Positions 25,701 through 34,450 of a stretch of DNA of 64,000 nt are shown in pieces (within the stretch, counting starts at the first letter, position 1; each line of letters starts with the position of its first letter). Under the pieces are notes generated by a model, which saw only the letters and a program-made list of their open reading frames with translations, had not been told where the DNA came from and searched no databases. This stretch comes from Neolentinus lepideus HHB14362 ss-1. Lineage: Eukaryota > Basidiomycota > Agaricomycetes > Gloeophyllales > Gloeophyllaceae. The position numbers were made by a program, and so were the translations under genes. Location: NCBI GenBank assembly GCA_001632425.1, contig KV425565.1, positions 1 through 64,000 of the forward strand, given 5' to 3'.

Positions 25701-26703
25701 ATGAACCGCATACTGATGCCTTCCTTTCCCTCAGGGATACCATCACACGGGTGTAGCGTCCGAGGAACAATCGGACAGCTTCCTCGTCTATCCACTCTGA
25801 AATCTGCTGTGATCGGGAACTTTTTACCGTTGCTAACCGGAAGCGGGTAGTCTGTTCGTGCTCCTACGGCTCCGCTGTCATGTACAGAACTTGGGACGAT
25901 TAAGGCATTGAATTGCATATTTTTTCCTCGCAAATGGCTGCGAGTGCACCCCCGTCTTCCGCACAGCTGCCTCAAGTGATCTATGTGGTTCCCCTCCGAG
26001 TCTGATGACAACTCGCAGGATCATGTTGTCCACTCCTTTATCGCGTGGTTGGTCCGCTAATCGTTGGTCCGCTATGTAGGCTTCCGCCTTGCGGCTCCGA
26101 AAAGCTGACAGGTCGGAGTCCCTCTTGTTGTCTCTCGTCGTCATTGCATCCGTGAGCTATGACGTTTCTTCCAGAGTTCATCCATTCTGATCAGAAGCCA
26201 TGTATGGCTGTTTCGGCCTTAGGGTGTCGGACTGCGCCATTGCATACAGAACTCCTTGAACGCCGAAGACAAGGGTCGGACTGCGCTTCATGTGAGCGTA
26301 AGCACGTTGTTCACAGGCCTCCGGTCTCATATTAGGGCGATGGGGTCGTGCAGACTGGTTGCAGCCTACGGTTCTGATCGAGGGTGCTAACGCTAACGCA
26401 CTTGTCCGTGCGGCATCGCGATCGGTTATCTCTGGCTTTGCTGTGCTATTTGACCATGTGGACGGCTTATACTTGCGACGGGTCAGTACGACGGGTTGTA
26501 TATGGCGGAGTAGGGTGCAGCCATCGGGGGATATACATGAACACGTTTGGATGGGCCGAGCTGGCCCGAATGGACGAAGGTATGTATAGCTATCACTACT
26601 ATAGCTATCAGGATGAGAACAGCTGTGAATATGCCAGCGTTCTCCACCTCTATTGATACATGGAAGGTGTCTGACGTGCAGGGCATCGATAGCCTCCCAA
26701 TAG

Positions 26704-26764
26704 CGAATTAGTGGCCAGTATCGAATTAGTAGCCAGTAGCGAATTAGAGCCAGTATCGAATTAG
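26704..26764. repeat. 18-bp minisatellite
   Basis: Three full copies plus a partial fourth of a unit like CGAATTAGTAGCCAGTAT start at 26704, 26722, 26740 and 26757. The third copy is 17 bp. Copies differ at two or three positions only. Confidence 0.85.
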
Positions 26765-26808
26765 TAAACACACACCACAATTAGCATAGTATCTCAGCCA
26801 CGTGGTGC

Positions 26809-26855
26809 AAGACCCCGGATACTGTAAATTTCCAACATACAGTGTCCGGGGTCTT
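26809..26855. repeat. 18-bp inverted repeat with 11-nt loop
   Basis: The left arm AAGACCCCGGATACTGTA (26809-26826) pairs with the right arm TACAGTGTCCGGGGTCTT (26838-26855). One position is mismatched and would be a G-U pair in RNA. The loop is AATTTCCAACA. It lies about 150 bp upstream of the PBS2 start codon and just right of the minisatellite. It could be the remnant of a small inverted-repeat element, a protein-binding palindrome or a transcribed hairpin. Confidence 0.8.
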
Positions 26856-27007
26856 CAAATGACTTCATCGGACAAGAATTGATCCCATTTTGATTCACCG
26901 CGTTTGCTCTCCGACACTCACTCGCCGTCTTTTATTTCCTTTTTACCTTTTTCTGCCTTTCGACTCTCCCCTCATCGTCGCCCTACTCTTGCTCGCTGTC
27001 CCTAACG

Positions 27008-29247
27008 ATGGCCGACTCGTCTGATCCGCCCCCGCGCTCGCGACCCGTCCCTGTCCCCGCCCGACAACCACAGACCCCATCTGCATCGCGTCCATCCGTC
27101 TCCGCGCTGCTGTCCAATCGTACGCCCGGAGCGACGCCAATTCCTCCGTCTTTGCAAGCCAAAATGGCTGCGGTGAGTGTCTGCTCAATCTGATCTATGC
27201 TCCCTTTAGTGGGCGGTGCTAGCTGTCATTGTGCATCCAAGTCAAGCGAGCCGGATGTCTTATTCATGCGCTGGGATAAGCGGAGAGGTTTTGCACGAGT
27301 GGTTGGACTGGTAGCTTCCGTCCGAGCGTCGCGATATGCATGAGTAACGCTGGTCGACGCCAGCGGTTGGTCCGATTCTCAGAGACGGCGGGATGTGGCG
27401 GGAATTTGCGCTATATGAAAGTCGTATGCTTCCTTGTGCAGCCGCAGTGTATGGGCTCATCTTTCGTGCGGTCACGGTTGGACCTATCACGGAATAGCAT
27501 GATCGCCATTCCGCCACTGAACTTTCGTACTTATTCGGACCGTATTCATCTGCTAGGGTCTGGACGCCTTTGTTTCATTTCTCAATCCCGAGGCTCATTT
27601 TCGGATACTGACTAATCGTTCCTTTATGCACCCCAATTTCAGATGGCTAATCGTGCATCTAAATCGCAACATTCGGTTGATTCGACAGCAGCGGCCCTCA
27701 AGCGCGCCTCCCTTGCAGATAACATTCGACCAGTTGCTTCCGCGCCTTCGCCAACGCGTCCAGGGGGCGTGGCTGGGCGACGGCAGAAACCGAACCTGAA
27801 CATCAGCCAACTTATCGGCGAGTCCGGTGGTTTAACAGGTGGCGCAGCTGGTGCTGGGTTAGGTGCTGGGAGTATCCTAAATCAAGATCAGGATAGGGTG
27901 AGCCCTGCTGCAAAAAGAAATGCTGGGACGCCGTTTGCGAACTTCCAGAAGATCGTGTGAGCAAAAACGAGTCTCTTCTCTTCTCCGCAGTAGGCTGAAT
28001 CGACTTCCGCTCTGTAGCGACCCCTCTGGCCGGTTAAAGTTCAGTGGGAAGGCCGTGCTGCATGCGGCTGGTGTTGACTTCTCCAATGGCCAGAGTTTTG
28101 CCATTACGATGGACCAATTACAGCTTTATGAGGATCTGGGGAAAGGGAATTACGGGACGGTGAAGAAGGTGTTGCATAAGCCGACAAATGTGGCGATGGC
28201 AATGAAGGTAATACCTTCCTCTCTCGAGTCATACAATCTGTTCTGATAGGGTTATCCCAGGAAATTCGCCTGGAACTTGATCAAGCGAAACTTAATGCTA
28301 TTATTATGGAGCTCGACATCTTACACAGGGCAGTGGCGCCGGAAATCGTCGAGTTCTATGGCGCCTTCTTCATTGAATCTTGCGTTTACTACTGTATGGA
28401 GTACATGGACGCAGGGTCTATGGACAAACTCCAAGCATACGGACGTGATTCACCATGTACAACACCGCAGGCACCTCCAGAGGATCCCATGGATACGACA
28501 CAAATGCCAGATCCTACTAGCATCCAGCTGACCCTGCCAAACCCGATATTCAGCGGGAAGCGGACGGGCGGGGTGCCAGAGCAGGTACTGGCCAGGGTGG
28601 TAGGCAGTATGGTGCGAGGGCTGAAGTTCTTGAAGGATGAGCTGCAGATAATGCACCGTGATGTTAAGCCGACGAACGTGCTTGTAAATCGGAGGGGGGA
28701 GATTAAGTTATGTGATTTTGGTGTCAGCGGCCAGTTGGAGAAGAGTTTGGCGAAGACGAATATTGGTTGTCAGAGTTATATGGCGGTGAGTGCTACATTC
28801 ATATCAAGCTACAATGTTATCTGATGGCTTATGCAGCCCGAGAGAATCCGTTCAGAATCGCTCAACACTTCTCCTACCTACACCGTTTCCTCCGACGTCT
28901 GGTCACTAGGACTGTCCACGATCGAGATGGCTCTGGGCCACTATCCATATCCGCCCGAAACGTATTCCAACGTCTTCGCGCAATTGACTGCGATTGTGCA
29001 TGGCGACCCTCCACAATTACCCGCCGAGTTCAGTGAGACTGCTCGAGATTGGGTGGCGCGGTGCATGATGAAGCGGCCAGAAGATCGCGCGACGTACAAG
29101 GAGCTGCTGGAGCACCCGTTCCTAGTCGAGGATTCACGACGGCAGGTGGATATGCCTGAATGGGTGGCAAGAGCACTGGAGGCTAAGGAGCGAGCCTCGA
29201 GAGAGAAGGAACGGATGGAGGTGTTGGGGGAGAAGGCGCTGTCATGA
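27008..29247 (+). CDS. PBS2: MAP kinase kinase of the HOG stress pathway (Pbs2/Wis1 type)
   Basis: Phosphorylates the Hog1-type p38 MAP kinase under osmotic and other stress. Five exons (27008-27172, 27643-27956, 28018-28207, 28261-28785, 28837-29247) give 534 residues. The N-terminal 190 residues are Pro/Ser-rich and probably carry docking sites. The kinase domain has the glycine loop GKGNYGTVKKVLHKPT, the lysine in VAMAMKEI, the catalytic MHRDVKPTNVLVN, DFGVSGQLEKSLAKTNIG with the Ser and Thr activation sites, and CQSYMAPERI, which is characteristic of Pbs2 and distinguishes it from Ste7 and Mkk1. A proline-rich insert lies between subdomains V and VI. Intron 1 is 470 nt, exceptional here. 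A short charged tail follows the domain. Confidence 0.95.
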
Positions 29248-30843
29248 TTTCTGACAGGTTCCCCCCCTCCTGTGAGATAGTGCCGCGGCGAATGAGGGCC
29301 CCTATTTTCGGTTTTGGTGGCCCACTGACTGTCTCGGCTAGAAGATTAACTGGTATTTTCGGTCTCAAGCAAGGATTGAATTAAGGCTCGCGCGGCGTGT
29401 CCTCTGTCGTTCGCTTCTGGTGTCCTCGGTTCGTGCCCTGCTATCTATGTTGTTCTGCGTCCCTTCTGGTCGGGGGTCCGCATGTTCGGAGCTTCTCTGG
29501 CTTTCTGTTCTGGTGATCTTAAACCAGGATCGACGGCCTGTGTTGTGGGTGGCTGGGGAAAGGGAAGCACGCCGAGGTGTTGGTTCGGGGCAATTGCAAA
29601 AGGCGGCCTTGCGTTACCTCGAGAGGAAGCATGGAGGACCAAAGCAATCATCATCATCCAAACAATGGACACTGTTCATCATTGTATCGTATTCATCATC
29701 ACCTTAGTCCTGTCTCCTGCGTCGTTTAACTCCCCCTTGCCCTTGCTACACCTATCATCTGTTGCATGCTGATCACGACTGGGTACTCTTTTCGTTCGTC
29801 GATTTTTGGCTGGCTGGTGCTACGCTGTTGTTTGATGGTTAGTTTGGGTAGAGCGCTAAAGATCCAGATGAGGTGCTGTGCTCCTTCCTATTTATTAGTA
29901 TGCCTACGTTACAATCGTAGGATGCATATACACGACTGCATCGTACTTAATGTGTAATGTATGGCCATGGTCTGCATGGTCTGGATAGATTGTGTATATG
30001 AACGTTAACGATGTTTGTACGCGCAATGAATTTGCCCACGTTCTTGCTCCTTACGTGAAATAGATGGCATCAGCGCTCAGGTGATTCTCCAGATTCTTGA
30101 CGTCTAATTGTGGAATGTCCTTTGGGCTCAAGTTTGTAAATTGTGGCGGCCAGTTGCGATCTTTAACTCTAGACCTCACCATTCGTTGGTAGCCGGGGAA
30201 CAGTCTCGTTCAGACGGGATGGGATCTCGACTAGAAGCAACCGCAGAATGGCAGTTCTTTGTGACTTGGCTATGTCGCTCTGGACCTTCCGCGGCACTTG
30301 TGCATCAGTAAAGCGAGTCTTGATTGACCTCCTGGATATCCAATATATAGCGACGGAGTATTTTCCGAGATGCAGTTCGCTCAAGGCTGCTTCTCAAGTC
30401 TCGAGGTGATGCAGACAAACACCATCCAAACCTCAGAGCGCCGATATTCGGTCTCTGGAAATTGACGGTATACACGGCATCTTCACATCCGTCAAACTGC
30501 TGCCAGTGTTGCCGCGGCATTGTATCCTCTGCTTCTTGTCTGGAAAGTCTGCACACCTTTGTGGCTTATAGTTACGCCATAACAGAATGCTATGGTCATA
30601 GAATGACAGATTTCCATCTCGAATGCACTACTAAACCCGACATATGCCGTGCAGCTGTCATTGAAAGTCTCATTCTCCAGACTTTCTAGGCGAACTCTGA
30701 CAGGATGGAGCCGTTACTACCGCTTGTAACTCAGTCTAAACCGGATTATCTTACCCAAATTACAAAAAACAGGACTCCTGGGAGCCTATCAAGAGCACAG
30801 GGAAGTTTTTAAAGCCTGTATTTTATCTTCGCGGATCGAGTTA
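29248..30843. other. Intergenic, no recognised gene
   Basis: Downstream of PBS2, up to the left end of the transposable element. Only short frames without known motifs are seen. The first few hundred bases are probably PBS2 3' untranslated sequence. Confidence 0.4.
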
Positions 30844-30863
30844 CACTGTGGGAAGTAAAGCCA
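30844..30863 (+). repeat. Left terminal inverted repeat
   Basis: CACTGTGGGAAGTAAAGCCA, identical to the reverse complement of 33538-33557. TTA precedes it. Confidence 0.92.
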
Positions 30864-30868
30864 TTTTG

Positions 30869-31015
30869 TATAATTGGCTTTGCCAGTGATTTTACAAAAT
30901 CATTGGCAAAGCCAATGATTTCGTGGCCATGGACAATAATTGGCTTTGCCGGTATTGGTTTTTCCAATTATTTTTCGTGACTAGGGTGGTACCATTGACT
31001 TTGCCAATTATTTAC
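30869..31015. repeat. Left subterminal motif cluster
   Basis: Four copies or half-copies of ATTGGCTTTGCCAAT, itself an interrupted palindrome (ATTGGC, three bases, GCCAAT). They lie near 30872, 30901 (inverted), 30938 and 30994, with a degenerate copy between the last two. Clusters like this bind transposase in CACTA elements. Confidence 0.8.
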
Positions 31016-31059
31016 AGTGGTGTACTGTTGATGCACTGCCTGACCTCATAGAGCAGTCT

Positions 31060-32100
31060 CCAGGTGTGATTCACCTTCCAGCGCCGCGAATCTCGGGTTT
31101 CTGTGTGTACTTAGACAGTATACCTTTGAATATAGCATGATTGTCAACCGGCGGTTGCCACGCTCGAACCGTCGGTAACCATTCACCACGACGACGACTT
31201 ATCGACCATGGGGTTCGACGTAGACTCGTCACCAATCCAGCACGCAATGCACACGTCTTCCCGAAGTGATAGTGAAGTATAGTATTATTTGGTGTATACC
31301 AGATTGTACTAAATAAATCCCATGACTGTGATTTTATTCTGATTTTTCTGGAATTTCTGTGATTTTCCTGGAATTTCTAATGATTTGTGATGAATTTATG
31401 GAGCTTTTGCGTTGATGCGCCACCGCCAAGTACAACCAAATATTTCCCATCACGTGATCATGACGCCGCGGTGTGCAAAAGTCCTGCTTACTATGGGACG
31501 CGACTCTGTCCCGCTCTCCAGTTCTCTCCTCCTGCCGCTACATGTTGTCGTGTTGGTCCTTCGCACGCCATTGAGATACTTAGTGTCACAACTGCACCCG
31601 TGTCTATGACCCTTTGGCCCTGGAAGTGCCGAAGATGCCATCTTTCCAAGTGCAAATGGATGTCGTTGGACAGTGCTGGAACGTGAGTGCTGACGACTTT
31701 TCGCAATGCTGCCAACTTACTCGGACTTGGATAGATGTATATACAGCAATACCTGCAAAGGCCCATTGGATGCTCGGGACTGAGATCCGGTTGCGATCCA
31801 ATCAAAGACCTCTCCAGCAGATGACGAAGACTCTTTTGGCGCACATGCAGGCGGTGTTAGACTTAGTTGTTCATTCTCCCATGGACCAGGCGGGTGACTT
31901 GGAGGTATGTGCTAATGGCGTCGAGGTGTGTGACTGAGATGTGCATATAGAGACTGACCACGCATATAGAGACTGACTGCGCATATAGCGACTTTAGACG
32001 TCATCCTCTCCCTACGCAGCCGAAGCAGTATCTCAAGCACTCAGCAGGTGAAGTTTTGTGAGGCCGCGACTCGGATGTTCACTACCCGTCTCGACATCCC
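31060..32100. other. Element interior of unknown origin
   Basis: Sequence inside the transposable element. A plus-strand frame at 31614-31937 (MALEVPKMPSFQVQMDV...) overlaps an opposite-strand frame, and neither shows a known motif. It may be a second captured fragment or unique element sequence. Confidence 0.35.
31943..31992. repeat. 19-bp tandem repeat inside the element
   Basis: GCATATAGAGACTGACNNC recurs at 31943, 31962 and 31981. The last copy is partial. Confidence 0.8.
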
Positions 32101-32155
32101 CGGTGCGTGTTTCACAACTGGTGCGTTCTCCCTCCTCCTCCCCCACGTTCCCCCT

Positions 32156-32219
32156 CTCATCTCATCTCATATCATATCATCTCCCAACTCAACTCAACTC
32201 AATTCAACTCAGCTCAGCT
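32156..32219. repeat. Pentanucleotide-type simple repeat
   Basis: A run of CTCAT/ATCAT words followed by AACTC words, inside the element. Low complexity, no coding role inferred. Confidence 0.8.
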
Positions 32220-32533
32220 ACTCCCTACTCAGAATTCGACAACACAATCCTACACATCCGCGCACACTAACATCACCGCCAACGCCCTCGCCTCGTGCAT
32301 CCAGCTCGTCCACGTGGGAGTGGGGGGGCCGGTCCTCCCTTTCGCGCTGTTCCCGGATGTCGGGTGCGTGTCTTGTATTTTTCTGTGTCCTTTGTGTGTC
32401 AAGAACAACGTAGGCAGAGCACGGGCGCACCGTGAATGCTACGAGGACTTGTCCGATGACCACCTGTGAGTACTTACCCCTCCCTCGGCTCACATCAATC
32501 TGACCGCCGTCTACCTCCCGGGCCCACCCACGC

Positions 32534-33150
32534 CGCCTCTATGTCTCCGCCCACGCCCTTACACACTCTCGCGACACGACCGTGCTCCACCAACCCAGCC
32601 ACTACGAGCTCACCATGCGCCAGGAGCCCAAGCAGGCGCGCATGTGCGGCATCGGGGGTATGTGTCCTCCTTTTCCCTTGCTCTCACGCACAGATGAACC
32701 AACATCGTACAGCGGAACGCCGCCCCATCGACCCCCCGCCCATCATCCAGCTCCGCGTGCATGACCCCGCAGCGCTGCGCGAGCCCCACTCACCTGCCTC
32801 CAGCGGCAGCTCTGCGAGCGACTTGGGGTATGTCAGTCATACTGCCGGTGCGTTTTTCTTTCCTTTTTCTTTCCCCCTTCCTTTGTCCTTCTTCTTCGTC
32901 CCACACTAACACCAACACTGGCAGACACGGCAACCCACCCCACCCCCCTCGTACGCCACCTCCTTCCTGCAGAACCCGTACTACTTCATGTTCACGTCCC
33001 TCGCGAAGCCTGACGAAGGTGTGTTTCTTATTGTTTTTGTTGTTGAGCATTTTTAGTCTGACCCTGAGCTTTTTTGCGTTTGTGTTTGCGTCTGTGATTG
33101 ACTTCGTGTTCACGCGGGCAGATACGGAGTCGAGGGACTCGTCGTGTTGA
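32534..33150 (+). pseudogene. Captured, truncated velvet-domain gene fragment
   Basis: Three exon-like blocks match the start of a velvet domain, the fungal DNA-binding fold of VosA/VelB/VeA regulators of development and secondary metabolism. Block 1 (32534-32657) reads HYELTMRQEPKQARMCGIG. Block 2 (from 32713) reads ERRPIDPPPIIQLRVHDP. Block 3 (about 32935-33018) reads SFLQNPYYFMFTSLAKPDE. Intron-like GT-AG sequence separates them. Blocks 2 and 3 do not join in frame with the only canonical sites, and after KPDE the domain stops: the next block ends in SRDSSC and a stop instead of the expected second half. It is a broken genomic copy, probably from a gene elsewhere in this genome. If transcribed it would give an incomplete domain lacking most of the beta-sandwich. 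Confidence 0.78.
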
Positions 33151-33391
33151 CGAGTAGAAGAGGGTAATGTACCAGGGGTGGGTGTTTGCAGTACATAGTA
33201 TCAATACATGGGCTGTATCTCCCTATAATAATATATTAACGTGATTGATGAAACCACGGCTAGCTACGGGAATTCTCAGTTTAAACCAATGTACATAGCA
33301 ATGGATAACCATGGAAATGGCACTTTGAATGCAAGGCACAGCTATGGAGAATCAATGTCATAGTCACGAGAAACAAGTGGTGAGGTGACCG

Positions 33392-33525
33392 AAAATAATT
33401 GGCAAAGCCAATGATTCCTAATAGGGAAAATGTCACCCCTGTAATTGGCTTTGCCAATTATGTAGATAATTGGCAAAGCCACTTTACATGACTGGCTCTG
33501 CCTATGTATTCGTACTGGTTTAGCC
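33392..33525. repeat. Right subterminal motif cluster
   Basis: Copies of ATTGGCAAAGCCAAT or its complement lie near 33398, 33451, 33474 and, degenerate, 33490-33525. They mirror the left cluster. Confidence 0.8.
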
Positions 33526-33537
33526 AATCATTCAAAG

Positions 33538-33557
33538 TGGCTTTACTTCCCACAGTG
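33538..33557 (-). repeat. Right terminal inverted repeat
   Basis: TGGCTTTACTTCCCACAGTG, a perfect inverse of the left end, followed by TTA. Confidence 0.92.
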
Positions 33558-33560
33558 TTA

Positions 33561-34450
33561 GTCAAAGATTAATAATGTGAGTTCATCCATTTTCCCGAGC
33601 CAGGAACGCTGTCGGGTCTCCATAGTATCATTTATGGCACGGAATGAGACGTGAATTAAAGCCACCCTTGTCTTACCTTTGGTCGCCATATGGCGGCCTT
33701 GCTCCACGGATAACGTCATGCACTTACTGTGCTACACACGATGCGGATGGTTGAAATAAACTGTATGGCGGACGATAGATGGTCGGATGAACGATCAAAT
33801 AACGGCGTTGATATCAACGCACCAGTCACCTACTCAAGAAGAGCGGCGCAGTTTGCTACTATTGACAATGGGCAACGTTAACTAGGAAAGCTTCAAGTAT
33901 GGGAAGCGGATCGTCGTCATTCGAGCTCTGGGAGGATATGGTATATATTTCTCGCCCACGAGAAGCATGCTAGTACTGTGGCTTACCATCATGTTTAACT
34001 GACTCCGTGGCCGATCTCAGGCTGACTAAGGCCTAATTTAATGTGGCATTACAGCCTGCTTCCGCCGGGTTGAAGTCCTGTGGCAACATAACAGATCGTA
34101 GTAATGTTTCAGAGAGTAATTCTATAATGCACAGAGTTACATACAAGGACATAACTCTGCGGAGAGGTCGAGGAGGGCATCATAGATTTCCTGAAGAAGA
34201 ATTCTGTTCGGTGGCCTGGAGGGCCAATCGTACCGAATAGACAAGATTTATGGTGGTTTGCGAAAGGCGCAATCACTAAATGGTGAATGTGATGCTATCT
34301 TAGTAGATATATTGTAGTGCTGCTTAGGAGTACTGACTACTTCATGATGTTGGATTCTAGTGCAACTTGAATCCTTCCCTGACCAATGGTAAAAGCCGAA
34401 ACCACTCTGCTTACCTAATATGTATACCGGAGCCTGCTGTGGCGTCGCGT
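33561..34450. other. Intergenic between the element and TFB1
   Basis: Upstream region of TFB1. Short frames only, no known motif and no repeat seen. Confidence 0.4.

Larger units (their letters stand above)
22751..27007. other. Gene-poor 4.2-kb region, no confident gene
   Basis: Many short overlapping frames on both strands, none with a recognisable domain. The longest minus-strand frames (23167-23544, 25628-26011, 26178-26780) have no family motif, and the last one is partly built from a minisatellite. A minus-strand frame at 23544 opens MEANEPMESSKQQSS and could be a small orphan exon, but I cannot extend it. The right end carries a tandem repeat and a hairpin annotated separately, followed by a CT-rich stretch that is probably the PBS2 core promoter. 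Confidence 0.4.
30844..33557. mobile_element. Non-autonomous TIR DNA transposon with captured gene sequence (Pack-type)
   Basis: A 2714-bp element. Its ends CACTGTGGGAAGTAAAGCCA and the exact reverse complement form perfect 20-bp terminal inverted repeats that continue imperfectly for about 24 bp more. The trinucleotide TTA flanks both ends (30841-30843, 33558-33560) as a target-site duplication. About 170 bp inside each end are several copies of a subterminal motif, ATTGGCTTTGCCAAT, in both orientations. The CACTG termini, 3-bp duplication and subterminal clusters resemble CACTA/CMC-type elements. A TTA duplication alone would also fit PIF/Harbinger. No transposase is encoded. The interior is GC-richer than the ends and contains a broken host velvet gene with its introns, so the capture was from DNA. 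Confidence 0.88.

Noticed and set aside
26178..26780. 200-codon minus-strand frame with repeated RYWLLIRYWP
   Set aside because: The repeated peptide comes from the minisatellite; the rest shows no family motif.
31491..31937. Overlapping frames on both strands inside the transposable element
   Set aside because: Tested as a transposase: no DDE-type or zinc-finger motif, and opposite-strand overlap. Left as unknown interior.
32466..32909. Single 147-codon frame in the velvet region
   Set aside because: It reads through exon and intron in the wrong frame; the velvet match lies in other frames.
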